Assembly: GCF_009857535.1 (NCBI RefSeq)
Contig: NZ_WWCS01000003.1
Location: 124,001-188,000, forward strand
DNA length: 64,000 nucleotides
Source of the DNA: Duganella margarita
Lineage (GTDB): Bacteria; Pseudomonadota; Gammaproteobacteria; Burkholderiales; Burkholderiaceae_D
Reading direction: 5' to 3'
Shown in pieces: positions 1 through 9,949 of the stretch. Each line of letters starts with the position of its first letter. Position 1 is the stretch's first letter. The notes below the pieces were generated by a model. That model was given only the letters and a program-made list of their open reading frames with translations, made no database searches and had not been told where the DNA came from. The position numbers were made by a program, and so were the translations under genes.

Positions 1-59
1 TGTGGTGCTGGTGCGTCGTAGGGGTAGAGTGAGCTACTCGTCAACCCAAGGAGACCATC

Positions 60-500
60 ATGACCACCACCGTGATTCCACATCTGGTATGCGAAGGCGC
101 CGCCGACGCTATCGAGTTCTATAAAAAAGCTTTCAACGCCGTCGAGCAGATGCGCATGCCCGGCGATAACGGCCGCATCATGCATGCCGCCCTCACCATC
201 GGCGACTCCACCATCATGCTGGCCGATGACTTTCCCGAATACGGCGGCCTCGGGCCGAAGGCGCTGAAAGGCAGCCCGGTCACGCTGCATATGGTTGTGC
301 CGGACGTGGACGCCTCGTTCCAGCAGGCGGTGGACGCCGGCGCCTCGGTGCGCATGGCGCCGGCCGACATGTTCTGGGGAGACCGCTATGGCCAAGTGAC
401 CGATCCGTTCGGCCATCACTGGTCCATCGCCACCCACATCAAGGACATGACGCCTGAAGAAATGATGGCAGCGATGAAACAGCAGACCGAATGCCAATAA
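60..500 (+). CDS. VOC-family (glyoxalase/PhnB-like) protein
   Basis: This 146-residue protein has the layout of PhnB-like vicinal-oxygen-chelate proteins: an N-terminal 'TVIPHLVCEGAADAIEFYKKAF' type strand-helix start, a central 'IMLADDFPEYG' segment and a C-terminal 'RYGQVTDPFGHHWSIATH' signature typical of the second beta-alpha-beta-beta-beta half. Such proteins bind a metal and act on small molecules, but the substrate is unknown here. AAGGAG at 48-53 is a good ribosome site for the ATG at 60. It is the first gene of a run with two DGPF/YCII proteins and an ECF sigma factor, only 10 bases before the next gene, so co-transcription is likely. The family call is firm; the biochemical role is not. 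Confidence 0.88.
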   Translation: MTTTVIPHLVCEGAADAIEFYKKAFNAVEQMRMPGDNGRIMHAALTIGDSTIMLADDFPEYGGLGPKALKGSPVTLHMVVPDVDASFQQAVDAGASVRMAPADMFWGDRYGQVTDPFGHHWSIATHIKDMTPEEMMAAMKQQTECQ

Positions 501-510
501 GGAGCGCCGC

Positions 511-924
511 ATGCGATTCATGATTCTGGTAAAAGCCACTGCCGACTCCGAAGCTGGCAAGCTGCCCAGCACCGAGCTGATGACCGCCATGGGCAAGTTC
601 AACGAAGAACTGGTCAACGCCGGCGTGCTGCTGGCGGGCGAGGGCCTGCATCCGAGCGCCAGGGGCGCGCGCATCCATTTCGATGGCGCCAGCCGCACCG
701 TGACCGACGGCCCATTCTCCGAAACCAGGGAGCTGGTCGCCGGTTTCTGGCTGATCCAGGTGAAATCGAAGGAAGAGGCGATTGAGTGGATGAAGCGCTG
801 CCCGAATCCATTCGACGTGCCGTCGGACATCGAAATCCGTCAAGTGTATGAAATGAGCGACTTTGGCGAGGCCGCCACGCCGGAAGTGGTGGCCCGGGAG
901 GAGGCTTTACGGGCGCGCCTGTGA
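511..924 (+). CDS. YCII-related DGPF-domain protein
   Basis: A 137-residue single-domain YCII/DGPF protein. The signature DGPF is at residues 66-69, followed by 'ETRELVAGFWLIQ', and the N-terminus 'MRFMILVKA' is the usual first strand of the ferredoxin-like fold. GGAG at 501-504 precedes the ATG. The family is small, cytoplasmic and of unclear function, but DGPF genes are well known to sit next to ECF42-type sigma factors, which are thought to control them. Here the sigma factor lies two genes downstream on the same strand, so the context matches. No catalytic role can be assigned from sequence. Confidence 0.88.
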   Translation: MRFMILVKATADSEAGKLPSTELMTAMGKFNEELVNAGVLLAGEGLHPSARGARIHFDGASRTVTDGPFSETRELVAGFWLIQVKSKEEAIEWMKRCPNPFDVPSDIEIRQVYEMSDFGEAATPEVVAREEALRARL

Positions 925-960
925 TACCTTTATGCCTAAGTCAATCTGGAGCTCGATGTA

Positions 961-1773
961 ATGGAATTCATGGTACTGCGCCGCGCCAATCAAAGCACGG
1001 AACGAGGGATACAGCCGCCGGCGCTGGAGCCGGGCATTTTCCTGCGCCCCAGCGTGGAGGCGGTGCGCTTGCAGCGCCGGGGCGGCGAATGGGTCGAGCT
1101 CAACGGCCCGTTTCCGCCGAAGGAGCTGATCGCCGGTTTCGTGCTGCTGGAGGCGGCGTCGCGCGAGGACATCGTCGAGCAGGTGCGCTGGTGGCCCCTG
1201 TTCGACAGCGGCGCAGTGTATGAAATCCGCGACGCCGGCTGCCCCGGCAACTGCGTCGGCTTCGATGAACGCGGCACGGCGGCCGGCACCATCCCAAAGC
1301 GCAATGACGCGCTGAAGCGTTACGTGATTTTCCTGCGTTCGGACCAGGACGCGGAAGCCAATGCCGAACCGCCGCCGGAAGTCATCGACATGATGAATGC
1401 GTTTAATGAAAGCGGCGTGCAGCAAGGCGTGCTGCTGGCCGGCGAGGGACTGAAGGGCACCGACACCGCTGCCCGTGTCCACTATGCCAATTCGCGCACC
1501 TCGGTGGTGGACGGGCCGTTCACCGAAGTGAAGGAGCTGATCGCCGGCTACTGGATGATCCAGGCCGCCTCACGCGAGGACGCGATTGCCTGGGCCAAGA
1601 CGTATCCGTATCCGCAACCGGGCGACCTGACGCTGGAAATCCGCGAGGCCTGCGAGCGCATCGACCGTCAGGAGTTCACGCCGGAAATGGTCAAAGCCGA
1701 AGAACGGCTGCGCGCCGAACTGCTGGAAGCGGGGCTGCGCAACGCCTTCAGTAAAGCGGCCCGTGGCGGCTGA
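961..1773 (+). CDS. Double YCII/DGPF-domain protein
   Basis: This 270-residue protein is two YCII domains fused head to tail. The second (about residues 118-235) has a clean DGPF at 184-187 followed by 'TEVKELIAGYWMIQAASRED'. The first (about 1-92) is degenerate: its motif reads NGPF at 48-51, then 'PPKELIAGFVLLEAASRED', and it lacks the central helix seen in the single-domain neighbour. GGAG at 948-951 serves the ATG at 961. The 3' end overlaps the sigma factor gene by 11 bases, which points to translational coupling. The fusion most likely arose by tandem duplication of a gene like the upstream neighbour, with decay of the first copy. Function is unknown beyond association with ECF42 sigma factors. 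Confidence 0.82.
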   Translation: MEFMVLRRANQSTERGIQPPALEPGIFLRPSVEAVRLQRRGGEWVELNGPFPPKELIAGFVLLEAASREDIVEQVRWWPLFDSGAVYEIRDAGCPGNCVGFDERGTAAGTIPKRNDALKRYVIFLRSDQDAEANAEPPPEVIDMMNAFNESGVQQGVLLAGEGLKGTDTAARVHYANSRTSVVDGPFTEVKELIAGYWMIQAASREDAIAWAKTYPYPQPGDLTLEIREACERIDRQEFTPEMVKAEERLRAELLEAGLRNAFSKAARGG

Positions 1774-3028
1774 CGTCCACAAAATCGTTGAAGCAGTGTG
1801 GCGGATGGAGTCCGCCAAAATCATCGCCGTGCTGGCGCGCATGCTGCGCGATGTCGGCCAGGCCGAGGAACTGGCGCAGGACGCGCTGGTGCTGGCGCTG
1901 GAGCGCTGGCCGGACAGCGGCGTACCGGAACAGCCGGCCGCCTGGCTGGCTACCGTCGCCAGGAACCGCGCTTTGGATGCGCTGCGCCGCCGCCAGCTGC
2001 ATCAGGAAAAAGAACCGCAACTGAGCTACGAAATCGACCTGCAGCTGCAGGACGCCGCCCCCGATCTGGAGCACGCGGTAGCCGATGCGCTGGAAAACGA
2101 CATCGGCGACGATGTGCTGCGGCTGGTGTTTGTGGCCTGCCATCCGGTGCTGCCGACCGATGGCCGCGTGGCGCTGACCTTGCGCATGCTGGGCGGCTTG
2201 AGCACCGAGGAAATCGCCCGCGCCTTCCTGGTGCCGGAGAAGACCGTGGCGCAGCGCATCGTGCGCGCCAAGCGCACGCTGGCCGAGGCCAAGGTGCCGT
2301 TCGAGGCGCCGCGCGCGCATGAGTTGCGGGAGCGGTTGGCGTCGGTGCTGCAAGTGATCTACCTGATTTATAACGAAGGCTATTCCGCCAGCGCCGGCGC
2401 CGACTGGATGCGGCCCGCGCTGTGCGAAGAGGCGCTGCGGCTGGGACGCGTGCTGGCCGGCTTGCAGCCGGACGAGCCGGAAGTGCATGGGCTGGTGGCG
2501 CTGATGGAAATCCAGTCGTCGCGCGCCCGCGCCCGCGTGGGACCGGCAGGGGAACCGATCCTGTTGCTGGAGCAGGATCGCGCGCGCTGGGACCAGTTGC
2601 TGATCCGGCGCGGGCTGGCGGCGCTGGCACGCGCCGAGCAGAACGGCCATGGCCTCGGGCCGTATGGCCTGCAAGCGGCCATCGCCGCTTGTCACGCGCG
2701 CGCCCGGCAGGCGCAGGATACCGACTGGCCGCGCATCGCCGCGCTGTATGACGCGCTGGCGCAGCTGTCGCCGTCACCGATCGTCGAACTGAATCGCGCC
2801 GTGGCGCTGTCGATGGCGTACGGTCCGCAGGCGGGACTGGAGGTGGTGGATGGTTTGCTGGCAGCGCCGGCGTTGAAGCACTACCATTTGCTGCCCAGCG
2901 TGCGCGGCGACTTGCTGGCCAGGCTGGGACGCCACGACGAAGCGCGCCTGGAATTCGGCCGCGCCGCATCGCTGACACAGAACGAGCGCGAACGCCAGCT
3001 GCTGCTGGCGCGCGCCCAGGCGCATTAA
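1763..3028 (+). CDS. ECF RNA polymerase sigma factor with C-terminal TPR-like extension (ECF42 type)
   Basis: A 421-residue sigma-70 family factor. Region 2 is seen at about residues 17-78 ('DVGQAEELAQDALVLALERW', 'VARNRALDALRRR'), region 4 at about 133-172 ('LGGLSTEEIARAFLVPEKTVAQRIVRAKR'-type helix-turn-helix), and a long C-terminal part containing 'VIYLIYNEGYSAS' and TPR-like helices. That large extension and the DGPF neighbours are the hallmarks of the ECF42 group, which has no classical anti-sigma factor. The start is GTG at 1763, inside the end of the preceding gene (11-base overlap). It ends convergently with the msrC-like gene, the two stop codons sharing two bases. It probably directs transcription of the DGPF/VOC genes. 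Confidence 0.9.
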   Translation: MAADVHKIVEAVWRMESAKIIAVLARMLRDVGQAEELAQDALVLALERWPDSGVPEQPAAWLATVARNRALDALRRRQLHQEKEPQLSYEIDLQLQDAAPDLEHAVADALENDIGDDVLRLVFVACHPVLPTDGRVALTLRMLGGLSTEEIARAFLVPEKTVAQRIVRAKRTLAEAKVPFEAPRAHELRERLASVLQVIYLIYNEGYSASAGADWMRPALCEEALRLGRVLAGLQPDEPEVHGLVALMEIQSSRARARVGPAGEPILLLEQDRARWDQLLIRRGLAALARAEQNGHGLGPYGLQAAIAACHARARQAQDTDWPRIAALYDALAQLSPSPIVELNRAVALSMAYGPQAGLEVVDGLLAAPALKHYHLLPSVRGDLLARLGRHDEARLEFGRAASLTQNERERQLLLARAQAH

Positions 3029-3531
3029 GCCAGCGTGGCTTCCAGCAGCTTGACCAGTGCTTCGATGCCGTCAGCATCGGTCTGGTCGAAGCGGTTCGGC
3101 AACGGGCTATCGAGGTCGAACACGCCGACGATCGCGCCGTCCGGGCCGCGCACCGGCACCACCAGCTCCGAACGCGAATTGACGTCGCAGGCGATGTGGC
3201 CCGGGAAGGCATGCACGTCCGGCACGACGATGGCTTTGCCTTCCACCACGGTGGTGCCGCAGACGCCGCGGCCTTTCTTGATGCGGATGCAGGCCGGCTT
3301 GCCCTGGAACGGGCCGAGCACCAGTTCATCGCCCTTGAGGAAGTAGAAGCCGGCCCAGTTCAGGCCCGGCATGGTGTTGAACACCAGCGAGCTGAAATTG
3401 GCGGTGTTGGCGATCAAATCGGTCTCGCCGTGCAGCAGGCCTTGCAGCTGCGGGCGCAGATCGTTGTACATGGCATTTTTGGCGTCGGCGCTGTCGGTGC
3501 CGTAAGCGTTGTCGCTGAGGGTAAAGGTCAT
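3025..3531 (-). CDS. msrC: Free methionine-(R)-sulfoxide reductase (GAF-domain fRMsr)
   Basis: A 168-residue GAF-fold protein that reduces free methionine-R-sulfoxide. The three family cysteines are present at residues 81, 91 and 115, within 'KPACIRI', 'GRGVCGT' and 'GHIACD', matching the C84/C94/C118 pattern of the E. coli enzyme YebR. The open frame extends upstream to 3702, but the first 57 residues are basic and low in similarity to the family, while the ATG at 3531 gives the expected N-terminus and length. The gene converges on the ECF sigma gene with overlapping stop codons. Role: repair of oxidised free methionine in the cytoplasm. Confidence 0.9.
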   Translation of the reverse strand: MTFTLSDNAYGTDSADAKNAMYNDLRPQLQGLLHGETDLIANTANFSSLVFNTMPGLNWAGFYFLKGDELVLGPFQGKPACIRIKKGRGVCGTTVVEGKAIVVPDVHAFPGHIACDVNSRSELVVPVRGPDGAIVGVFDLDSPLPNRFDQTDADGIEALVKLLEATLA

Positions 3532-3713
3532 GATGTGCGGTTCAGTAGTGTTGTTTGGCAGATAAGCGCGCAGGCGCGCCAAGGCCTCTATGGTAGCCCA
3601 TCCGGCCAAATTACGAAGACTTCCTACCCTTTTTGTAGGCAGTATCTGATAGCGGAACGGTCCTGTGCAGGATACTCTGGTGGGCAGCGCTTTACTCACC
3701 AAGCGGGGAAATT

Positions 3714-3899
3714 ATGTCCACCAGAAAAAAGAACGCTGAGCCGCCGCGTCACAACAAGCCAAAACAAGTTGAGCCGCCACCACCACGCCCCACCATCGAT
3801 ATCGACGCCTTGCTGATGGTCGGCGAGGAGCGCGTGCATATCGTCTATGAAGAGGACGATAACGTGACCTTCATGGCGGAAGTGATCGATACCCGCTAG
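3714..3899 (+). CDS. Small hypothetical protein (61 aa), basic N-terminus and acidic C-terminal half
   Basis: A 61-residue frame with a lysine/arginine/proline-rich first half and an acidic second half ('MVGEERVHIVYEEDDNVTFMAEVID'-like region). 'GGGGAAATT' just before the ATG at 3714 gives a usable ribosome site. It is transcribed away from msrC and stands 76 bases before the ligase-associated exonuclease gene. Codon use looks like that of the neighbours and the intergenic space is otherwise empty, which argues for a real gene. No family was recognised and no function is proposed. Confidence 0.6.
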   Translation: MSTRKKNAEPPRHNKPKQVEPPPPRPTIDIDALLMVGEERVHIVYEEDDNVTFMAEVIDTR

Positions 3900-3975
3900 C
3901 CTCGGTGCGTTCTCTCACAGACGGGAGCGCTGCCGGGCGTGACAATCGGCTATCTTCAGAAAATGAAAGCCGTTT

Positions 3976-5091
3976 ATGTCCGCAGATATGGTGATCGTAC
4001 GCAAAGAAGGGCTGTATTGCGTGCCCGGCCAGTTTTACATCGACCCGTGGCGGCCGGTGGAGCGGGCTGTCATCACGCACGCGCACGGCGACCATGCACG
4101 CGGCGGCCATCAGCACTATCTGACGGCGGCGCCGGGCGTGAACGTAATGAAGTCGCGGCTGGGGCCGATCAATATCACCGGGCTGGCGTATGGCGAGCAG
4201 GTGGTGCACAACGGCGTAACGGTGTCGCTGCATCCGGCCGGCCATGTGCTGGGATCGGCGCAGGTGCGCATGGAGTATCGCGGCGAGGTGTGGGTGGCCT
4301 CGGGCGACTACAAGGTCGAGGCGGACCGCACCTGCACGCCGTTCGAGCCGGTGCGCTGCGACACCTTCATCACCGAATCCACCTTTGGCCTGCCGATTTA
4401 CCGCTGGCAGCCGGAACAGCAAATCTTTGATGACGTCAATGACTGGTGGGCCGGCAACGCGGCGCAGGGCCGGGCCAGCGTGCTGCTGGGCTATAGCTTC
4501 GGCAAGGCGCAGCGCCTGTTGAGCGGGCTGGACGCGTCCAATGGCCCGATCATCTGCCACGGCGCGGTGCAGACCCTGAACCAGGTGTATCGCGACGAGG
4601 GGGTGTGGTTGCCGTCCACCGTGATGGTGGCCGACGTGCCCAAGAGCGAAATCAGCAGGTCGATTGTGCTGGCGCCGCCGTCGGCTGCGGGATCGCCGTG
4701 GATCAAGCGCTTTGGCGATTACAGCGATGCGTTTGCCAGCGGCTGGATGCAGCTGCGCGGCGCGCGGCGCCGGCGGGGCGTTGACCGCGGCTTTGTCATG
4801 TCCGATCATGCCGACTGGCCGGGGTTGCTGGAGGCGATCAGCGCCACCGGCGCGCAGCGCGTGATCGTGACCCATGGCTCGATTGCGGTGCTGGTGCGCT
4901 GGCTACAGGCGCAAGGCTTGCAGGCCAGCGGCTTCGATACCGAATACGGCGACGACGAGGCCGACGATGCTGCGACCGCTGACAGCGCCGCAGCGCCGGC
5001 CGATGGCGCCGACCGCGCTGGCGACCCGGCTGCTGCGGCCGGTCCCGGCCTCCCTGCGTTCCCGGCCGCCGAAGGAGCCGAGCATGCGTGA
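3976..5091 (+). CDS. Ligase-associated MBL-fold DNA exonuclease
   Basis: A 371-residue metallo-beta-lactamase/beta-CASP protein related to SNM1/Artemis nucleases. The metal-binding HxHxDH motif is 'THAHGDH' (H35, H37, D39, H40); further metal/active-site segments are 'HPAGHVLGSAQV', 'SGDYKVEAD', 'TESTFGLP' and 'SDHADW'. It is the first gene of the four-gene ligase-associated cassette (families TIGR04120-04123), whose members are thought to process and seal DNA breaks. Its stop overlaps the ligase start by eight bases (ATG at 5084, TGA at 5089-5091). The last 45 residues are Ala/Asp-rich and low complexity, apparently a linker-like tail. Family call is confident; the exact DNA substrate is not known from sequence. 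Confidence 0.92.
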   Translation: MSADMVIVRKEGLYCVPGQFYIDPWRPVERAVITHAHGDHARGGHQHYLTAAPGVNVMKSRLGPINITGLAYGEQVVHNGVTVSLHPAGHVLGSAQVRMEYRGEVWVASGDYKVEADRTCTPFEPVRCDTFITESTFGLPIYRWQPEQQIFDDVNDWWAGNAAQGRASVLLGYSFGKAQRLLSGLDASNGPIICHGAVQTLNQVYRDEGVWLPSTVMVADVPKSEISRSIVLAPPSAAGSPWIKRFGDYSDAFASGWMQLRGARRRRGVDRGFVMSDHADWPGLLEAISATGAQRVIVTHGSIAVLVRWLQAQGLQASGFDTEYGDDEADDAATADSAAAPADGADRAGDPAAAAGPGLPAFPAAEGAEHA

Positions 5092-6703
5092 CTTCGCCCG
5101 CCTGTACGCCGAACTGGACGAGACCACCTCCACCAACCGCAAGCTGGCGGCGCTGCAAACCTATTTCACCGCCGCTGCGCCGCAAGACGCCGCCTGGGCC
5201 GTCTACTTCCTCGCTGGCGGCAAGCCGCGCCAGGCAGTGCCGACCAAGCTGTTGCGCCAGTACGCGATGGAATTCGCCGGCCTCGACGAGTGGCTGTTCG
5301 ACGAGTGTTACCACTCGGTCGGCGACCTGGCTGAAACCATTGCGCTGGTGCTGCCGCCGCCCACCCATCCGAGCGAAATCGGCCTGGCCGACTGGATCGA
5401 ACTCGGCATCGCTCCGTTGCGCGGCGCACCGCCGGAAACCGTGCGCGCCGCACTGTTCACCTACTGGGATCAACTTGACACCCGCGAACGCTTCCTGCTG
5501 ACCAAGCTGATCGGCGGGGGCTTCCGCGTCGGCGTCTCACGGCTGCTGGTCACGCGCGCGCTGAGCGCCATTGCCGGCCTCGACAGCAAACTGATCGCGC
5601 AACGCCTGATGGGCTGGACCGACGGCAGCGTCAGCCCGACCGCCGCCGGCTTCAAACAATTGACCGCAGCCCACGCGCCGGAAGAACTGGCGCAGCGGGG
5701 CGGCCAGCCGTACCCGTTCTTCCTGGCGCACCAGCTGGAACGCGAACCGTCCACTTTGGGCGAACTGAGCAGCTGGCAGGTCGAATGGAAATACGACGGC
5801 ATGCGTGCGCAGCTGGTGCGGCGCGAAGGCAAGAACTGGCTCTGGTCGCGCGGCGAAGACCTGATCACCGAGCGCTTCCCCGAGCTGGCGGCGCTGCGCA
5901 TTCCGGACGGCGTGGTGCTGGACGGCGAAATCCTGATCTGGCACGGCGGCACGGCGCCAGCGCCGTTTGCCGACCTGCAAAAACGCATGGGCCGCAAACA
6001 GGTCTCGGCGCGCCTGCTGGGCGAACTGCCCGCAGTGATGGTGGCCTACGACCTGCTGGAACTGGACGGCCGCGACCTGCGCGATCTGCCGCAGGCGGAG
6101 CGCCGCATGTTGCTGGAACAGTTTATCGGCAGCCTGCAAGGCACGCCGCAACTGCGCCTGGCGCCGCTGATCGTGGCGGACAGCTGGAAGCATCTGGCCG
6201 CCATTCGCACCGAATCGCGCGAACGCGGCGTGGAAGGCATGATGCTCAAGGCGGTCGATGCGCGCTATGGCGTCGGCCGCACCAAGAGCGTCGGCACCTG
6301 GTGGAAGTGGAAAATCGATCCCTACAGCGTGGATGCGGTGCTGATATACGCGCAGGCGGGGCATGGCCGCCGCGCCTCGCTGTACACCGACTATACCTTT
6401 GCCGTCTGGGATCAGGAGCGCAACCTGGTGCCGTTCGCCAAGGCGTATTCCGGCCTGACGGATGTGGAGATTGCGCAGGTGGACCAGGCGATCCGCAAGA
6501 CCACCATCGAGAAATTCGGCCCGGTGCGCAGCGTGACGCCGAGCATGGTGTTTGAAATCGGCTTTGAAGGCATCGCCAGTTCGCCGCGCCACAAGTCCGG
6601 CATTGCGGTGCGCTTCCCGCGCATCCTGCGGCGGCGCGAAGATAAAACAGTGGACGAAGCCGACACGCTGGAGTCGCTGAGAAGCCTGCTTGTGGCGTCA
6701 TGA
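5084..6703 (+). CDS. ATP-dependent DNA ligase (ligase-associated cassette)
   Basis: A 539-residue ATP-dependent DNA ligase with an N-terminal helical DNA-binding domain (about 1-205), nucleotidyltransferase domain (about 225-420) and OB-fold (about 420-539). The adenylated lysine is K236 in 'WKYDGMR' (motif I), followed by 'LDGEIL' (motif III), 'EGMMLK' (motif IV) and 'WWKWK' (motif V). The frame is open from 4874 but the ATG at 5084 is chosen because it gives the family N-terminus and overlaps the exonuclease stop, the usual arrangement in this cassette. The downstream helicase ATG overlaps its stop (ATGA at 6700-6703). It is distinct from the NAD-dependent replicative ligase and probably serves DNA repair. 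Confidence 0.95.
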   Translation: MRDFARLYAELDETTSTNRKLAALQTYFTAAAPQDAAWAVYFLAGGKPRQAVPTKLLRQYAMEFAGLDEWLFDECYHSVGDLAETIALVLPPPTHPSEIGLADWIELGIAPLRGAPPETVRAALFTYWDQLDTRERFLLTKLIGGGFRVGVSRLLVTRALSAIAGLDSKLIAQRLMGWTDGSVSPTAAGFKQLTAAHAPEELAQRGGQPYPFFLAHQLEREPSTLGELSSWQVEWKYDGMRAQLVRREGKNWLWSRGEDLITERFPELAALRIPDGVVLDGEILIWHGGTAPAPFADLQKRMGRKQVSARLLGELPAVMVAYDLLELDGRDLRDLPQAERRMLLEQFIGSLQGTPQLRLAPLIVADSWKHLAAIRTESRERGVEGMMLKAVDARYGVGRTKSVGTWWKWKIDPYSVDAVLIYAQAGHGRRASLYTDYTFAVWDQERNLVPFAKAYSGLTDVEIAQVDQAIRKTTIEKFGPVRSVTPSMVFEIGFEGIASSPRHKSGIAVRFPRILRRREDKTVDEADTLESLRSLLVAS

Positions 6704-9198
6704 AGGCGGAAGCCTGGTTCGCCGCGCGCGGCTGGACGGTATTTCCGTTTCAGCGCGCCGTGTGGGACGCCGCCGCGCAAGGCCACTCCGGCCTGCTGCA
6801 CGCCACCACCGGTTCCGGCAAGACCTATGCCGTGTGGTTCGCCGCCTTGCAGCGCGCCGGCTATGGTGAGCGCTTGCTTGGCCGCGCCAACGCCCTGCGT
6901 TCTCGCACGCGCCGCATGCCTGCTGACGTCAGCGACACTGCGCGCAGCACGCCAAAGACCGGCCTGCGCGTGCTGTGGATCACGCCGATGCGCGCTCTCG
7001 CCGCCGACACCTTGCGCGCCCTGCAGGAAGCGGCGCCGGACTGGCAAGTGGAAGCCCGCACCGGCGATACCAGCTCGGCGCAGCGCGCGCGCCAGAACAA
7101 GCGCTTGCCCGACGCCCTGATCACCACGCCGGAAAGCCTGACGCTGCTGCTCAGCCATCCGGACGCCGCCGACCGCTTCAAGTCGCTGCAAATGATTATC
7201 ATCGATGAATGGCATGAGTTGATGGGCAACAAGCGCGGCGTGCAAACCCAGCTGGCGCTGGCGCGCTTGCGGCAGTGGAATCCGTCGCTGCTGGTGTGGG
7301 GCTTGTCGGCCACGCTGGGCAACCTGGAACGGGCGCGCGACGTGCTGATGCCGGAGGGGGTGATCATCGAAGGCCATGTCAGCAAAGAGCTGCTGGTGGA
7401 CACGCTGATCCCGGAAAATCCGTCGCGCTTCCCGTGGGGCGGCCATCTGGGCGTGCAGATGTTGCAGCCGGTGATACGCGAAATCGAACAGGCGTCCACC
7501 ACGCTGGTGTTCACCAACACCCGTTCGCAGGCCGAGCTGTGGTACCAGCACATGCTGGACGCGCGTCCCGACTGGGCCGGCCTGATCGCACTACATCATG
7601 GCTCGCTCGACAAGGAAGTGCGCGAGTGGGTGGAGCAGGGGCTCAAACAGGGGCAGCTGAAAGCCGTGGTGTGCACTTCCAGCCTCGACCTCGGCGTCGA
7701 TTTTTTGCCGGTCGAGCGCGTGCTGCAGATCGGCAGCGCCAAGGGCATCGCCCGGCTGTTGCAGCGCGCCGGCCGCAGCGGCCACGCGCCGGGCCGCATC
7801 TCGCGCCTGACGCTGGTGCCGACGCAAAGCATGGAACTGCTGGAAGCGGCCGGCGCCATCCACGCCGTCGCCGCGCGCGACATCGAAGCGCGGCCGGTGC
7901 CGGACAAGCCGCTGGACGTGCTGGTGCAGCATCTGGTGACGATCGCGCTGGGCGGCGGCTTCCTCCCAGACGAACTGTTGGCTGAAGTGCGTACTGCCTG
8001 GTCGTTCCGCCACCTGAGCGACGAGGAGTGGCAGTGGGCGCTGGACTTCGTCGCGCGCGGCGGCCAGACGCTGATCGCGTACCCGGAATACCGGCGCGTG
8101 CTGCCGGACGAGCAGGGCGTCTACCGCGTGCCCGACGCGGCGATAGGCCGTCGCCATCGCATGGGCATCGGCACCATCGTTTCCGACTCGTCGTTGCAGG
8201 TGAAATACGTCAGCGGCGGCCGGCTGGGCAGCGTGGAGGAATCGTTCATCGCGCGCTTGCGCAAGGGCGACCATTTCCTGTTCGCCGGCCGCATCCTGGA
8301 ATTCGTCCGGCTGCACGAGATGACCGCCTACGTACGCCGCGCCACCGGCGCCAAGGGCGCTGTGCCGCGCTGGCAGGGCGGCCGCATGCCGATGTCGTCC
8401 GAGCTGGCGCATGCGGCGCTGGAGCAATTGCGGCTGGCCACGCTGGACCGCTACGAAGGGCCGGAAATGCAGGCGCTCAAGCCCTTGCTGGAGATTCAGC
8501 AGCGCTGGTCGTCGTTGCCGACGCCGGACGCCACCGTCATCGAAACCATGAACAGCCGCGAGGGCCGTCATCTGTTCATGTTTCCGTTTGCCGGGCGCTC
8601 GGTACACGTCGGGCTGGCGTCGCTGCTGGCGTACCGCGTCGGCCGCATGTCGCCGGTGACGTTTTCGATTGCCGTCAACGACTACGGCTTCGAGCTGCTG
8701 TCGGCACAGGAACTGGAGTGGGCACCGCTGCTGGACGCCGCCCACGGCGCCGATGTCGACCTGTTCACCACCGAGCATCTGCTGGAAGACGTGCTGGCCA
8801 GCCTCAACGCCACCGAAATGTCGCAGCGCCGCTTTCGCGAAATCGCCCGCATCGCCGGCCTGGTGTTCCAGGGCTATCCGGGGCAGGGCAAGAGCGCGCG
8901 CCAGTTGCAGGCGTCGTCGTCCTTGTTCTTTGCGGTCTTCCGCCAGCATGACGCCAACAACCTGTTGCTGACACAGGCCCAGCGCGAAGTGCTGGAGCAG
9001 GAGCTGGAACTTGGCCGCCTGCGCGCCACGCTGCTGGAATTGCAGGCGCGCCGGGTGCAGTTCCATGCAATCAAACGCGCCACACCATTCGGGTTCGCCT
9101 TGATGGTCGAGCGCTTCCGTGAAAAACTATCGACTGAAAAACTGTCGGACCGCGTAGCCCGTCTGGTGCGCGAACTCGAAAAGGCTGCCGGACCATGA
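6700..9198 (+). CDS. Ligase-associated DEXH-box helicase (Lhr-like)
   Basis: An 832-residue superfamily 2 helicase of the Lhr type. Walker A is 'ATTGSGKT' (K41); motif II is 'IIDEWHEL' (DEWH); motif III 'SATLGN'; motif VI '[13 protein letters not shown]'. The C-terminal half is the winged-helix/Lhr-specific region. It is translationally coupled on both sides: ATGA at 6700-6703 with the ligase and ATGA at 9195-9198 with the phosphoesterase. A stretch at about residues 60-85 (after '[13 protein letters not shown]') interrupts the usual Ia region and is rich in Arg/Ala, perhaps a lineage-specific insert. Role: ATP-driven DNA unwinding in the ligase-linked repair cassette. Confidence 0.94.
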   Translation: MKAEAWFAARGWTVFPFQRAVWDAAAQGHSGLLHATTGSGKTYAVWFAALQRAGYGERLLGRANALRSRTRRMPADVSDTARSTPKTGLRVLWITPMRALAADTLRALQEAAPDWQVEARTGDTSSAQRARQNKRLPDALITTPESLTLLLSHPDAADRFKSLQMIIIDEWHELMGNKRGVQTQLALARLRQWNPSLLVWGLSATLGNLERARDVLMPEGVIIEGHVSKELLVDTLIPENPSRFPWGGHLGVQMLQPVIREIEQASTTLVFTNTRSQAELWYQHMLDARPDWAGLIALHHGSLDKEVREWVEQGLKQGQLKAVVCTSSLDLGVDFLPVERVLQIGSAKGIARLLQRAGRSGHAPGRISRLTLVPTQSMELLEAAGAIHAVAARDIEARPVPDKPLDVLVQHLVTIALGGGFLPDELLAEVRTAWSFRHLSDEEWQWALDFVARGGQTLIAYPEYRRVLPDEQGVYRVPDAAIGRRHRMGIGTIVSDSSLQVKYVSGGRLGSVEESFIARLRKGDHFLFAGRILEFVRLHEMTAYVRRATGAKGAVPRWQGGRMPMSSELAHAALEQLRLATLDRYEGPEMQALKPLLEIQQRWSSLPTPDATVIETMNSREGRHLFMFPFAGRSVHVGLASLLAYRVGRMSPVTFSIAVNDYGFELLSAQELEWAPLLDAAHGADVDLFTTEHLLEDVLASLNATEMSQRRFREIARIAGLVFQGYPGQGKSARQLQASSSLFFAVFRQHDANNLLLTQAQREVLEQELELGRLRATLLELQARRVQFHAIKRATPFGFALMVERFREKLSTEKLSDRVARLVRELEKAAGP

Positions 9199-9836
9199 TG
9201 CTGACTTTGGCCAATGAACAACTGCTGCTGTTGCCGCAAAAGGCCGCCTACTGGCCGCGCGAGGGCATGCTGATCATCGCCGACATCCACTTCGGCAAGG
9301 CCGCCTCGTTCCGCGCGCTGGGCGTGCCGGTGCCGGCCGGCACCACCCGTGCCAATCTGCTGGGACTGGACGCGCTGCTGGCGCAACTGGAGGTGCGGCA
9401 TGTCATGTTCCTCGGCGACTTCCTGCACGCGCGGGCGGCCCATGCGCCGGCCACGCTGGCGGCCATGCAGGCGTGGCGCGAATGTCATCCCGGCCTGCGC
9501 TTGACGGTGGTGCGCGGCAACCACGACGCGCATGCGGGCGATCCGCCGCCCGCGCTGGCGATTGAGATGGTGGACGAGCCGCACGTGATCGGACCGTTCG
9601 CGTTTTGCCATCACCCGGATGTGCTGGTGCCATCGTATGTGCTGGCGGGGCACGTGCATCCGGTGTACCGGCTGCGCTCGGGCTGGGAGTCGCTGTTGCT
9701 GCCGTGCTTCCTGGTGGGGCCGCAGCGCATGGTGCTGCCGTCGTTTGGCGCGTTCACCGGCGGTCATCCGGTCGTCGCGCAGCCGGACGAGCGGCTGTAT
9801 GTCAGCAGCGGCGAGGCGGTGTTGTCGATTCCTTGA
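9195..9836 (+). CDS. pdeM: Ligase-associated DNA damage response endonuclease PdeM
   Basis: A 213-residue calcineurin-like metallophosphoesterase. Metal ligand motifs are 'ADIHFGK' (D-x-H), 'FLGDFLHAR' (GD), 'RGNHDAH' (GNHD) and '[10 protein letters not shown]' (GHxH), all intact. It is the last gene of the ligase-associated operon and overlaps the helicase stop by four bases. Family members are predicted phosphodiesterases/endonucleases acting on DNA ends. No terminator was recognised right after it; the next gene starts 113 bases downstream with its own ribosome site. Confidence 0.93.
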   Translation: MMLTLANEQLLLLPQKAAYWPREGMLIIADIHFGKAASFRALGVPVPAGTTRANLLGLDALLAQLEVRHVMFLGDFLHARAAHAPATLAAMQAWRECHPGLRLTVVRGNHDAHAGDPPPALAIEMVDEPHVIGPFAFCHHPDVLVPSYVLAGHVHPVYRLRSGWESLLLPCFLVGPQRMVLPSFGAFTGGHPVVAQPDERLYVSSGEAVLSIP

Positions 9837-9949
9837 TGCGGACCGCTCCTACATCGGCAATTGTCGGCGTCCTACATCGCTCGGAATGGCCGTGAACTAG
9901 GATGACTGCTCCTGTGCTGCACGCAGGAGTTTTATCTCAGGAGATGATC

